A stretch of DNA of 64,000 bases, taken from positions 248,001 to 312,000 of the forward strand of contig NZ_CP016534.2 in assembly GCF_001687565.2 (NCBI RefSeq). The letters are read 5' to 3'. The notes below the pieces were generated by a model, which was given only the letters and a program-made list of their open reading frames with translations, had not been told where the DNA came from and searched no databases. Shown here in pieces: positions 8,317-17,188 of the stretch. Every line of letters starts with the position of its first letter. The stretch's first letter is position 1. Made by a program: the position numbers and the translations under genes. This stretch comes from Planococcus antarcticus DSM 14505. Its GTDB lineage: Bacteria > Bacillota > Bacilli > Bacillales_A > Planococcaceae.

Positions 8317-9009
8317 TTACAAGAGCAGCAGCCAAGCAGCTACAGGTCCCAATAAGGCCCCAAGTACAGCGCTCAAGGTCATCGCGACGGAACTCATCGA
8401 TGCTTCTTGCTGGCCATACTCAAAGGCTTTTGCGGTGCCCATGCCATGGGCAGAAGTGCCGAGGCCGATGCCACGACCAATCGCCGAATCAATATGCAGC
8501 CATTTTAACAGAACAGGGCCGATGATATAGCCGGTAAAGCCCGCCACCATGACAAAAACTGCGGCCAGTGATGGGATGCCGCCAAGATTGCTGGCAACTT
8601 GCATGGCTACAGGAGTTGTCAATGATTTTGGCAACACCGTCAGGATTAGCTCTTCTGAAAAACGAAAGAGCTGTGTAAACAGGATGCCGCTTGCCATACC
8701 GACTGCAACCCCTATCGCAATACCGGATACGATAGGCAGCAGGTTAGCAAAAAGCAGGTTTCTCTGTTTATAAAGAGGGATTGCCAAAGCGACAACTGCC
8801 GGCCCAAGGAGTGTGCCGATCCAGCTTCCGCCCGTCATATACGCATCGTAAGGGATATTGCCCAGTACTAAAATGAGGGTAATAATCGCTGTAGAAGCAA
8901 GTACCGGATTCAATAAGGTTTTTCTGTATCTTACATACAGGTAGTTGGTCAGCAGATAAACAACAACCGTCAGAGCTGCAAAAAGAGCGGCTGTCACATT
9001 AAATTCCAT
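8317..9009 (-). CDS. LrgB/CidB-family membrane protein
   Basis: A 230-residue integral membrane protein with six to seven hydrophobic segments. It carries the family blocks LGPAVVALAIPLYKQ, VLPKSLTTPVAMQVA, GGIPSLAAVFVMVAG and GLGTSAHGMGTAKAFE. LrgB/CidB proteins act with a small holin-like LrgA/CidA partner in murein hydrolase control, and in related bacteria in pyruvate or glycolate transport. Here the partner is encoded two bases upstream, so the pair forms an operon. No LytSR or LysR regulator is adjacent. Cid and Lrg types cannot be told apart from sequence alone. Confidence 0.92.
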   Translation of the reverse strand: MEFNVTAALFAALTVVVYLLTNYLYVRYRKTLLNPVLASTAIITLILVLGNIPYDAYMTGGSWIGTLLGPAVVALAIPLYKQRNLLFANLLPIVSGIAIGVAVGMASGILFTQLFRFSEELILTVLPKSLTTPVAMQVASNLGGIPSLAAVFVMVAGFTGYIIGPVLLKWLHIDSAIGRGIGLGTSAHGMGTAKAFEYGQQEASMSSVAMTLSAVLGALLGPVAAWLLLL

Positions 9010-9011
9010 CG

Positions 9012-9386
9012 TCAGGATCGTTCCTTTCGTTCTGTACTGACCCTGGCAGCATATTGGCTGACCCAGCCCGAAGCAGCCATGGTGAGGAACGTACTGGCCA
9101 TGACAATCGGAATCAGCAAAATACCTTTACCGGAAAATAACTCCCTGTACTCGACAACGCCGACAGTAGCAGGGATAAAGTAAAGGGATAAAAAAGCCAG
9201 CAGGAGATGAGCGCCTGAATCGATCCACTTCAGCGGATAGATTTTCAGCATCAGTGCAGCAAATAGCAAAAGAAAGCCAATAATGCTACCGGGCAGCGGA
9301 ATATTGAAAAAAGTCTGTAATTCTTCACCTAACAGATAAAAACCGGTGATGGCGAGAAGCTGAAGAAAGATGTAAATAATTTTCAA
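9012..9386 (-). CDS. CidA/LrgA-family holin-like protein
   Basis: A 124-residue protein with four hydrophobic segments, the size expected for the family, with LPGSIIGFLLLFAALML and FIPATVGVVEY as recognisable blocks. It starts with TTG at 9386 after a GGAAGGCGG stretch. It is the first gene of a two-gene operon with the LrgB-like protein; its stop and the next ATG are separated by two bases (TGACGATG). Confidence 0.88.
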   Translation of the reverse strand: MKIIYIFLQLLAITGFYLLGEELQTFFNIPLPGSIIGFLLLFAALMLKIYPLKWIDSGAHLLLAFLSLYFIPATVGVVEYRELFSGKGILLIPIVMASTFLTMAASGWVSQYAARVSTERKERS

Positions 9387-9724
9387 AAAAAACGCCGCCT
9401 TCCGGTTAGTTGTGGGACAAAAAAACTGTTGTTTCCATAATAAGCTATTTTACAGCATTCTATTTGAAAAGCGAGAGCAGATTCCATGCTTCTCCAGTTG
9501 CACGAAAAATATTGATGAAAAAGCTGGAACTGTATTTTTGGTGGATAGCCATATGACTTTGCTTCCTGCGTTAGTAGCAGAATAGTGCTGCTATGAAGCA
9601 GGGGATAATTAGTAACAGATGGTTATTTATACACTAAAAAGCATAGATACTATATTGAGAGAATAACTAGTAAATGAAATTCGATGAGATATGCAGAATT
9701 TGAAAATATCTTGTTTTAGAAAGC

Positions 9725-9770
9725 TTGCATTTTGGACTGAATGTTGTATTATTACTTTATGCAATATATC
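9725..9770 (+). promoter_or_regulatory. Putative brnQ promoter and candidate GntR site
   Basis: TTGCAT (9725-9730), 16 bases, TATTAT (9747-9752) is the best promoter in the 475-base gap before brnQ. Just downstream, TTTATGCAATATATC (9756-9770) is repeated exactly at 12065-12079, upstream of the divergent GntR gene. The rest of 9387-9861 shows nothing recognisable. Confidence 0.5.
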
Positions 9771-9861
9771 GCACAAATATTTCAAAGAAGAAATGTATTA
9801 TATTGAAATTGTAGGTAAGTGAGAAAAAATCAGTGGGTTTATTCTATAGGAGGAAAGAGCA

Positions 9862-11232
9862 ATGGATAGTAAGTTGTCATTTAAGTCGTACGCAGTAGTG
9901 GGAATGATGTTGTTTGCGCTGTTCTTTGGAGCGGGGAACTTGATCTTTCCCGCACAGCTGGGGCAATATGCAGGAACGAATGTGTGGATTGCCATATTCG
10001 GTTTCCTGATCACGGGTGTCGGTTTGCCTTTGATTGGCATATTGGCAATCGGTTATTCGAAAAGCGATGATTTGCAGGATTTATCAAGCCGCGTGCATCC
10101 TGTCTATGGTCTGATCTTCACGGCGGTGCTATATTTAACCATTGGACCTTTCTTTGCTTTGCCAAGAACAGGTGCAGTTTCGTATGAGGTCGGAGTGGCT
10201 CCATTTATTGGAGCAGGGAATGCCACAATCGGTTTGCTTGTATTTTCACTGTTCTTTTTTGGCGTCTCACTAGTAGTTTCACTGAATCCGACAAAAATAG
10301 TCGATAGTATCGGGAAAATCCTCTCGCCGGCTATTCTGGTAACTTTGAGTGTTTTATTGGTTGCAGCTTTTGTGAAGCCAATGGGCGGCCAGAAAGTACC
10401 AGAGCCGGCGTACGCAAGTGGTGCTTTCTTTACAGGATTTACAGAAGGCTACAATACCATGGATGCTCTCGCTTCCTTGGTTTTTGGAATCATCGTGATT
10501 TCAGCTGTCCGCAAACTCGGTGTGAATTCGCCTAAAGGCGTCTTGACTGCCACTTTGAAAAGTGGTGTTGTGGCTGCGGCTCTATTAGCTATTGTCTACA
10601 CAGGAATTGCTTATCTTGGTTCGACAAGCACGGGTGCTTTGGGTCTTTTGGAAACAGGAGGCCCTGTTTTAAGCGGAGCTTCCGAATATTATTTCGGAAC
10701 TTTCGGTGCGGCGTTGCTAGCCGTCATCATTATTCTTGCGTGTTTGACAACAGCCATCGGTTTGACTGTTGCCAATGCTGAATTTTTCCATAAACTGATG
10801 CCGAAAATCAGCTATAAAACATATGTTGTTATCTTCTCTGTCTTTTCGTTGGTCGTCACCAATGCAGGTCTTGCGAATATCATCACCTATTCGATTCCTG
10901 TCCTGATGTTCTTATATCCACTGGCCATCGTTTTGATCATCCTGGCTTTTCTGTCTCCATTATTCAGACATGCCCAGTTGGTTTACGTGTCGGCAATCAT
11001 TGTTACTTTCTTCATTAGCATCATCGACGGAATGAAAGCTCTCACTTCTTCACTTGGCGCCGAAAATCCGGGGTGGTTGCAGTCAATTATCGATTTTTAC
11101 GCAGAAACGTTACCGCTCTATAGCAACGGACTTGGGTGGCTCTTGCCTGCGTTGATCGTCATCGCCATCACGACAATCATTGCCCGCAGCAAAAAGAATG
11201 TAAAAGTTCAGACAGTACAGCATAACGCTTAG
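9862..11232 (+). CDS. brnQ: Branched-chain amino acid:cation symporter BrnQ
   Basis: A 456-residue LIVCS-family transporter with about 12 hydrophobic segments. The N-terminal FALFFGAGNLIFPAQLGQYAG and TIGPFFALPRTGAVSYEVG are diagnostic for BrnQ/BraB, as is the internal TEGYNTMDALASLVFGIIV. It imports leucine, isoleucine and valine with Na+ or H+. RBS TAGGAGGAAAGAGCA precedes the ATG. It converges with a GntR-family regulator, and both share an upstream 15-base sequence, so regulation by that protein is plausible. Confidence 0.95.
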   Translation: MDSKLSFKSYAVVGMMLFALFFGAGNLIFPAQLGQYAGTNVWIAIFGFLITGVGLPLIGILAIGYSKSDDLQDLSSRVHPVYGLIFTAVLYLTIGPFFALPRTGAVSYEVGVAPFIGAGNATIGLLVFSLFFFGVSLVVSLNPTKIVDSIGKILSPAILVTLSVLLVAAFVKPMGGQKVPEPAYASGAFFTGFTEGYNTMDALASLVFGIIVISAVRKLGVNSPKGVLTATLKSGVVAAALLAIVYTGIAYLGSTSTGALGLLETGGPVLSGASEYYFGTFGAALLAVIIILACLTTAIGLTVANAEFFHKLMPKISYKTYVVIFSVFSLVVTNAGLANIITYSIPVLMFLYPLAIVLIILAFLSPLFRHAQLVYVSAIIVTFFISIIDGMKALTSSLGAENPGWLQSIIDFYAETLPLYSNGLGWLLPALIVIAITTIIARSKKNVKVQTVQHNA

Positions 11233-11281
11233 TTTTAGCAATGCAGGCGGGTCTGCAAAATCAGCCCAGCTTCCAAAATAA

Positions 11282-11326
11282 AAAAAGCTGTATCAAAAGC
11301 TCTTTCGCTTTTGATACAGCTTTTTT
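11282..11326. terminator. Bidirectional terminator between brnQ and the GntR gene
   Basis: A 19-bp stem (AAAAAGCTGTATCAAAAGC with its complement) around TCTTTC ends in T runs on both strands. Confidence 0.92.
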
Positions 11327-11332
11327 ATTAGC

Positions 11333-11995
11333 TTACAGGCTTTTTTCGGCTGACAGCTCTTCTACTGAACGGATCCAATTGGATTTCATGAGCTGTGTCA
11401 CTTTTTCTGGATCTTTTTCTTTTAAGGTTTTGATAATCTCTACATGTTCATCGTAAGAATTTTTTGTCAACATGAGTGAATGATGGAAAAATTGTCTTCT
11501 CACATGGGATTGCAGACTACTGAGTATTGAGTGGATATAGGGGTTATGTGCAGCATCAACAATAATTTGATGAAATTCCTGATCAATTTTCAAGGCCGAA
11601 AACCCATTCTGGCTATCAATCGCTTCAATAAATCGTTGATTGATTTCTTCTAATAAACTAAAGATGTGATCATCGAGATTGGGAATGGCGAGTTCTGCTG
11701 AGAGGGCTTGCAAAACGGCAAGAGGAGGCAGCAAATCCTTGAGATCATCTTTTTTGATAGTTGTGACCCGTGTTGCTTTTCCGGGGAACATTTCTACAAA
11801 CCCTTGAACTTCCAATAATTGAAGCGCTTCACGGATAGGAGTTCTGCTTAAGCTTAATGCTTGTGCCAGTTCCGTATCGACTAATTTTTCTTCAGGCTGT
11901 AATGTGCCGTCAATGATCCACTGCTGCAATTGAAGATACGCACTTTCTTTGGCTGAGACACGGACGGGCTTCGAATGGTTGATGGGAATAGGCAT
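11333..11995 (-). CDS. GntR-family (FadR/FCD subfamily) transcriptional regulator
   Basis: A 220-residue regulator with an N-terminal winged helix (about residues 15-75: LQLQQWIIDGTLQPEEKLVD, LAQALSLSRTPIREALQLLE) and a helical C-terminal FCD domain with a likely metal/ligand site (DQEFHQIIVDAAHN, the HxxI helix, and SYDEHVEIIKTLKEKD). The start at 11995 follows AAAGGAGAG by seven bases; the frame continues upstream without a ribosome binding site. FCD regulators usually sense small carboxylic acids. The target is probably brnQ or its own gene. Confidence 0.88.
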   Translation of the reverse strand: MPIPINHSKPVRVSAKESAYLQLQQWIIDGTLQPEEKLVDTELAQALSLSRTPIREALQLLEVQGFVEMFPGKATRVTTIKKDDLKDLLPPLAVLQALSAELAIPNLDDHIFSLLEEINQRFIEAIDSQNGFSALKIDQEFHQIIVDAAHNPYIHSILSSLQSHVRRQFFHHSLMLTKNSYDEHVEIIKTLKEKDPEKVTQLMKSNWIRSVEELSAEKSL

Positions 11996-12016
11996 TGCAA
12001 ACTCTCCTTTTTCTAT

Positions 12017-12039
12017 TGTATGAATAATCCTATTATACA
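12017..12039. promoter_or_regulatory. Imperfect palindrome over the -10 region of the GntR gene
   Basis: TGTATGAATAA and TTATTATACA (roughly) face each other across 23 bases. On the minus strand this includes TATAAT (12033-12038), a likely -10 box for the regulator gene, so the palindrome could be its operator. Confidence 0.45.
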
Positions 12040-12180
12040 TCAATTGAGACTGCCAATAAAATATTTTATGCAATATATCAGTGGTGGGACTTTAATAAGT
12101 CTCTTGCTGCCCGTTTGTCGGCCATCAAATAGGGAATACGAAGAATATAATTAAAGTTATAAGGAATGAGGAGAAACAGC

Positions 12181-12537
12181 ATGCTGTCATTTATTCCAAG
12201 TCAGGATTTGCAGACAATTGCTTTTGAAGTCAGCGGGACAGTGACAAAAGAAGATCTGCGCAAGTTGGAACAGGCAATTAAGGAACAATTCCCTGGAGAT
12301 CAGCAATTCAATGCCTTTGCCATTATGCAGCAGGTAGAGATGCCCACCATTAAAGCATTGCTGGAAGAAGCCAAAATCGATAGCAAGCATTGGAGTCAAT
12401 ACAACAAGCTGGCAATCATCAGTGAAAGGAATTTCCTTGAAAAGATGACAGAACTCAGTGATCTGCTGCCGGGCATTAAAGCCGAACATTTCCATATGGA
12501 AGAAATGGAACAAGCGTGGAGCTGGATTAAACAGTAA
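12181..12537 (+). CDS. SpoIIAA-like (STAS-fold) protein, copy 1
   Basis: A 118-residue soluble protein beginning MLSFIPSQDLQTIAFEVSGTVTKEDL, matching the SpoIIAA-like family (PF11964) with its alternating strand/helix pattern and the C-terminal FHMEEMEQAWSWIK. Start at 12181 after GAGGAGAAACAGC. It is followed 33 bases later by a clear paralogue. Members of this family lack a proven biochemical role. The phosphorylatable serine of true SpoIIAA is not obvious here, so anti-sigma antagonism should not be assumed. Confidence 0.82.
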   Translation: MLSFIPSQDLQTIAFEVSGTVTKEDLRKLEQAIKEQFPGDQQFNAFAIMQQVEMPTIKALLEEAKIDSKHWSQYNKLAIISERNFLEKMTELSDLLPGIKAEHFHMEEMEQAWSWIKQ

Positions 12538-12570
12538 CCAGCTTCGACAACGAACTAGAGGAGGAGAATT

Positions 12571-12927
12571 ATGCTGTCATTTGTGCCAAGTAAAGACACG
12601 GAAACCATTGCAATTGAATTTGAAGGAACAGCAACAAGAGAAGATGCTGCAAAGATCGATAAGATTATTCAGGACAAGTTTGCAGACAAAGGGAAATTTA
12701 ATATTTATGCCATCATAAATGATGTTCAAGACTCTACTTTCACAGGTTTTGGAGAAAGTATGCAAGTAAACATGGAGGCGTGGAATCAATTTCATAAATT
12801 CGCAGTAATCAGCTCTACCCATTTGACGGATCAATTGGCGGAAATGGAAAAACTACTGCCGAAACTCAAAGTCAAGCATTTCGAAATGGATGAAATGAAC
12901 AAAGCTTGGGAATGGATCCAGGAATAA
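12571..12927 (+). CDS. SpoIIAA-like (STAS-fold) protein, copy 2
   Basis: A 118-residue paralogue of the preceding gene: same length, same opening (MLSF.PS.D..TIA.E..GT.T.ED) and same ending (K.EHF-type segment, then EM..AW.WI). RBS GAGGAGGAGAATT. The pair is probably one transcript ended by the hairpin at 12927-12967. The duplication suggests a dimer of unequal subunits or dosage, but nothing in the neighbourhood reveals a partner. Confidence 0.82.
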   Translation: MLSFVPSKDTETIAIEFEGTATREDAAKIDKIIQDKFADKGKFNIYAIINDVQDSTFTGFGESMQVNMEAWNQFHKFAVISSTHLTDQLAEMEKLLPKLKVKHFEMDEMNKAWEWIQE

Positions 12928-12967
12928 AAGAGAGCGTTTTGCATGGACCATGCAAAACGCTCTCTTT
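12927..12967. terminator. Bidirectional terminator, near-perfect 41-base palindrome
   Basis: A 20-bp stem (AAAGAGAGCGTTTTGCATGG with its complement) and a minimal loop separate the SpoIIAA-like pair from the convergent small gene ending at 12984. Confidence 0.92.
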
Positions 12968-12983
12968 CTGTGGCGGTTGGGAG

Positions 12984-13184
12984 TTACTCTTCCACTGCAA
13001 TCAAATCCGCCTTGACGATATGAAAAATGTTCAAGACAATCGTCTGTCCCTTGACATCCACAACGGGAAGCAGGCTTACGGAGATCCCGGGGAAATGATC
13101 TTCAAGAGGCCCTTCAATGCGTATATTCTCCAGGTATTCCCCAGTGGTCAATAGAATATTGTAGACATAGAACTTCTGCTTCAT
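12984..13184 (-). CDS. Small conserved-looking protein of unknown function
   Basis: A 66-residue product beginning MKQKFYVYNILLTTGEYLENI, rich in beta-branched residues, with no signal peptide or membrane segment. An AGGAGG seven bases before the ATG at 13184 and a terminator just past the stop mark it as a real gene. The frame continues upstream to 13220 but without a ribosome binding site. I do not recognise the family. Confidence 0.7.
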   Translation of the reverse strand: MKQKFYVYNILLTTGEYLENIRIEGPLEDHFPGISVSLLPVVDVKGQTIVLNIFHIVKADLIAVEE

Positions 13185-13302
13185 GGCAATTCCTCCTACT
13201 GATCGTGTTGGAAAATTCACATGGCGAGGGTGGGAATAAGGTCAGCTATCGTATACACTAATTATAAAGCAAAACGGTGTTTTATAGATAGGATGAGAGA
13301 CG

Positions 13303-14496
13303 ATGAAATCGGAAATTTCAATTAAAATAAACGATAAAGTTAAAGCGGAATACGCCAAGGGCTATCCCTTGATTGCTAAAGAAGCTTTAGAGAATCCGGG
13401 AATTTTGCAAACCGAGGGAAGCATTTTGAAGCTGGTCGATAAGCAGGGACGCTTTTTGGCAAAAGGCTATTACGGCCTGCAAAACAAGGGGTACGGATGG
13501 GTCTTGACGCGCGATGAAAATGACATCATTGATCAGGCTTTTATCGAACGCAAGTTGGCAACAGCTATCGGCCGAAGACAATCATTTTTCACTAATCCAG
13601 AGACGACAGCTTTCCGTGTCTTTAACGGCGAAGGCGATGGTTTTGGGGGCTTGATCGTCGATTATTACGATGGCTTCTATTTGCTCAGCTGGTACAGCGA
13701 AGGGGTTTATACCTTTAAGGATCAAGTGATCGCTGCACTGCAGAACGTTGCCGAATGCAAAGGCATTTACCAGAAAAAAAGATTTGATACAAAAGGTCAG
13801 TATATCGAAGAAGACGATTTTGTTGCGGGCGAGCGCGGCGAATTTCCATTGATCGTCAAAGAAAATGGCGTAAATGTTGCTGTTTATTTGAACGACGGAG
13901 CGATGACAGGAATTTTCCTGGACCAACGGGATGTGCGAAATGCCATTAAGCAAAAATATGCCAAGGACAAAAACGTGCTCAATACCTTTTCATATACAGG
14001 TGCTTTTTCAGTGGTGGCAGCACTCGGCGGAGCAGTCAAAACGACGAGTGTCGATTTGGCGAAAAGAAGCTCCAGCAAGACGATCGAGCAATTCAGCGTT
14101 AATGGCATCGATTTTGAGAACCAGGATATCCTGGTTATGGATGTTTTCAATTATTTCAAATACGCAAAGCGGAAAGAATTGAAATTCGACATGGTCATAT
14201 TGGATCCACCAAGCTTTGCGCGTTCAAAAAAATACACCTTCAGCACATCAAAGGATTACACGAACTTAATGAAAGAAGCGATTGCCATTACGGAAAAAAA
14301 TGGCGTCATTGTTGCTTCGACCAACAGTGCTTCTTTTGGAATGAAGAAATTCAAAGGGTTTATCGACAAAGCTTTTAAAGAACTTAGAGGGAAATACAGC
14401 ATTGTTGAGGAGTTTACATTGCCAAGCGATTTTCGTGTGCAAAAGGAGTTTAAAGAAGGCGATTACCTGAAGGTTCTTTTCGTGAAACTGGGCTGA
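13303..14496 (+). CDS. Class I SAM-dependent rRNA methyltransferase (RlmI-like, YwbD type)
   Basis: A 397-residue enzyme with an N-terminal PUA-like domain (residues 1-75), a linker domain, and a C-terminal Rossmann methyltransferase with VLNTFSYTGAFSVVAALGGA (SAM motif I), SVDLAKRSS and MVILDPPSFARSKK (catalytic DPPSF motif). These match the RlmI family, which makes 5-methylcytosine in 23S rRNA in E. coli. The exact target base in this organism is inferred. RBS GATGAGAGACG is modest. It stands alone between a divergent small gene and a DUF3817 gene. Confidence 0.92.
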   Translation: MKSEISIKINDKVKAEYAKGYPLIAKEALENPGILQTEGSILKLVDKQGRFLAKGYYGLQNKGYGWVLTRDENDIIDQAFIERKLATAIGRRQSFFTNPETTAFRVFNGEGDGFGGLIVDYYDGFYLLSWYSEGVYTFKDQVIAALQNVAECKGIYQKKRFDTKGQYIEEDDFVAGERGEFPLIVKENGVNVAVYLNDGAMTGIFLDQRDVRNAIKQKYAKDKNVLNTFSYTGAFSVVAALGGAVKTTSVDLAKRSSSKTIEQFSVNGIDFENQDILVMDVFNYFKYAKRKELKFDMVILDPPSFARSKKYTFSTSKDYTNLMKEAIAITEKNGVIVASTNSASFGMKKFKGFIDKAFKELRGKYSIVEEFTLPSDFRVQKEFKEGDYLKVLFVKLG

Positions 14497-14709
14497 CAAG
14501 CATTGGCTGAACAAATTGAGTGCTATAGGTAAGTTCCTTAAATCTTTAACGATATAAAAAGGAGAGTTCAAGGTTTCTGCATAACGGAGCAACCGAGTTT
14601 GTGTCGGAAATTTGTGCGCTTTCACGATACTCTTGTCGATTTCTTCAGTAAACCCTGTACAGCGTTTCGCTCTGCTTTTATAATAGAGGCAGATTGTGAG
14701 GGATAGTTG

Positions 14710-15021
14710 ATGTTTAAGAATGCGTTGAGAATATTTCGTTTTATGGGCTTGCTTGAAGGCGGTTCATTATTGATTTTACTCTTTATTGCGATGCCGTTGA
14801 AATATCTCTTTGAATTTCCGGAAGCGGTCAGCATTGTAGGACCTATTCACGGAGCCTTGTTTAGTGTATATATTTTGATCACTATCTATATGACGTTCAT
14901 CTTTAGATGGCCGTTCCGTTTCTCGATTGGTGCCGTTGCGTCAGCATTTCTACCGTTTGGCAATTTCATCTTAGATAAACGGCTTGAAAGTTGGCAGCAG
15001 CTGAGAACCTCAGTTGCGTAG
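14710..15021 (+). CDS. DUF3817-family small membrane protein
   Basis: A 103-residue protein with three hydrophobic helices. FRFMGLLEGGSLLILLFIAMPLKY and PIHGALFSVYILITIY are the conserved blocks of the DUF3817 (YdzA-like) family as I recall it. TGAGGGATAGTTG precedes the ATG at 14710. Function unknown. A terminator follows. Confidence 0.85.
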   Translation: MFKNALRIFRFMGLLEGGSLLILLFIAMPLKYLFEFPEAVSIVGPIHGALFSVYILITIYMTFIFRWPFRFSIGAVASAFLPFGNFILDKRLESWQQLRTSVA

Positions 15022-15046
15022 TGGCCGCTCTCATAAATGATTCGTG

Positions 15047-15080
15047 AAACACCTGTGGGATTTCCTGCAGGTGTTTTTAT
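15047..15080 (+). terminator. Terminator of the DUF3817 gene
   Basis: AAACACCTG pairs with CAGGTGTTT around a 12-base loop, followed by TTTATTTTG. Confidence 0.8.
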
Positions 15081-15155
15081 TTTGTTAACGAAAGCTAGCC
15101 AACTCCTCTATAATGAAATTATTGTAAGTTATAGATCCGTATTGGAGGTTGCGCC

Positions 15156-16373
15156 ATGACGAAAGTGATAAGTTCTTCTTCACTGGCTGGACATCCAGTT
15201 TATCCGGTAATGTTCGCGATTGGCGGCTGCCATTTGCTGAATGATTCTTTGCAGTCTGTGATTCCAGCAATGTTCCCAATACTTGAAGCAGATCTCGGCT
15301 TATCGTTTACGCAATTGGGCTTGATCGCTTTTATGCTGAATATCGTGGCGTCAGTGCTGCAGCCGGTTGTGGGATTTATCAGTGATAAAAAGCCGATGCC
15401 TTTTGCGTTGCCGCTCGGCATGACGAGTTCATTTGTTGGAATTGCGGGCTTGGCATTTGCGCCGGAATACTAGATGATTCTTGTTTCAGTTATATTTCTT
15501 GGCCTTGGTTCCGCTGTATTTCATCCGGAAGGCTCGCGTGTTTCCTATATGGCGGCTGGGTCCAAGCGGGGTTTGTCCCAGTCGATTTACCAGGTGGGCG
15601 GGAATTCCGGACAGGCGCTTGCTCCATTAATCAGTGCCTTTATCTTGGTGCCGCTCGGACAGATAGGGGCTGCCTTATTCTTGTTTGTCGCCGCACTCGG
15701 TATTTTTATTCTGACCAGAATTTCTATCTGGTACAAACAGCAGCTGGAAGAGGAAAAGCTTCAGAAAGTGAAAAAGGTGCTGCTGTCTTCATTGCCTGAG
15801 ATGACCAAGAAAAAAGTGGGCATCGCTTTGGCTCTTTTGATGATGATTATTTTTGCCCGCTCTTTCTATGTAACCAATATGACGAGTTTTTATATTTTTT
15901 ATTTGATTGAATCTTATGGCCTGACAATTCAGCAAGGACAGCTCTACGTCTTTTTGTTTCTGGGTGTCGGTGCAGCGGGGACTTTCTTTGGTGGGCCCAT
16001 GGCGGATAAGAGTGGCCGCAAGAATGTCATTCTTCTGTCGATCATCGTTCCGATTCCACTTGCCGCTCTATTGCCTTATTTGCCACTTTACGCCGTTTTA
16101 ATTTTTCTAGCATTGATTGGCTTTTTCATTATGTTGAGTTTTTCCGTTACGGTTGTTTACGCGCAGGAGCTCGTGCCTAGCAAAATCGGCACGATGGCCG
16201 GCTTGACCGTAGGCTTGGCTTTTGGCATGGGTGCCATCGGTGCTGTCGTCATCGGAATTTTAATGGATGCTATCGGTGTCTATGAAACCATGGTCATCGT
16301 ATCATTCCTGCCAATTATTGCTTTAGTCGGCTTGTGGCTGCCGGGTGACCGGAAAATAGTAGCTGCTTCATAA
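15156..16373 (+). pseudogene. MFS efflux transporter of the Fsr (fosmidomycin resistance) family, interrupted by an in-frame TAG
   Basis: Codons before and after the stop are in one frame: the first 105 residues end LAFAPEY, then TAG at 15471-15473, then ATGATTCTTGTT continues as VFLGLGSAVFHPEGSR-type sequence. Together they give the full Fsr-length protein (405 codons, 12 membrane helices) with no missing region. TGG, CAG or TTG at that codon would restore it. The ATG after the stop lacks a ribosome binding site, so re-initiation is unlikely but possible. It may be a recent pseudogene, a read-through case or a base-call error. RBS of the first part: TTGGAGG. Confidence 0.85.
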
Positions 16374-16599
16374 ATTGGGCTAAAGAAATTAAGTTTTTCA
16401 CACAGCTCCTTCCGCTTTCGGCACGTCGGCGCTAAGAGAATTGGAGAAGTTTGAGTGACGTTATGGCTGCTCAAATTTAATCGGAAGATAGAACCAAGAC
16501 AGCAGAAATTTCCAGGGGAGCAGCGCTGCTATAGGATTATTCACAGCAGAATTGTACATTTTAAATAACCAGTTCATATATAAAAAAGGGGAATGCTAT

Positions 16600-17160
16600 A
16601 TGACGATCAATTTGCCTGAAGTACCAACTAAAATAAAAACTGAGCGGTTACTGCTGCGGATGCCAATGCCTGGAGACGGGCAGGTAGTGAATGCAGCTAT
16701 CCATGCTTCACTCGATGATTTAAAGCCGTGGCTCGCATTTGCACAGGAAGAGCCGTCTCCGCAAGGCACGGAAATCAATCAGCTGGAATCACATTTGAAT
16801 TTCCTGAAACGTGAAGTTTTGCGCTACTTGATTTTTGAGAAAGAGACTGGGAATTTTATTGGCAGCACCGGATTTCATAGTATTGAATGGGATGTGCCGA
16901 AAATGGAGATTGGCTATTGGCTGGATTCCAATGCTGCTGGAAAAGGCTATATGATAGAGGCTGTTTCGGCTTTGACTGATTTGGCTTTCGCGACGCTGAA
17001 ATGCAATCGCCTTGAAATTCAATGTGATGCAGAAAATTTCAAAAGCCGGGCAATTCCTGGAAAACTCGGATTTATACTAGAAGGAATCTTGAAAAATGAC
17101 GAACGATCTGTGGACGGCAAGCGTTTAACCGATACGTGTATCTACGCCAAATTCGCTTGA
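16600..17160 (+). CDS. GNAT N-acetyltransferase, RimJ/RimL type
   Basis: A 186-residue acetyltransferase beginning MTINLPEVPTKIKTERLLLRMP. FIGSTGFHSIEW, EIGYWLDSNAAGKGYMIEAV (acetyl-CoA-binding motif A) and NRLEIQCDAENFKSRAIPGKLGF follow the RimJ/RimL pattern, in which ribosomal protein N-termini or small amines are acetylated. AAAGGGG before the ATG at 16600 sets the start. It precedes the BmrA-like gene by 28 bases and may share its transcript. The gap 16374-16599 shows no clear signal. Confidence 0.88.
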   Translation: MTINLPEVPTKIKTERLLLRMPMPGDGQVVNAAIHASLDDLKPWLAFAQEEPSPQGTEINQLESHLNFLKREVLRYLIFEKETGNFIGSTGFHSIEWDVPKMEIGYWLDSNAAGKGYMIEAVSALTDLAFATLKCNRLEIQCDAENFKSRAIPGKLGFILEGILKNDERSVDGKRLTDTCIYAKFA

Positions 17161-17188
17161 TGCGACTCAAAGAACAGGGGCTTTTACG

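Noticed and set aside
12906..13154. 82-codon plus-strand frame after the SpoIIAA-like pair
   Set aside because: It starts inside the upstream gene, crosses a strong terminator and lies antisense to a better-supported small gene.
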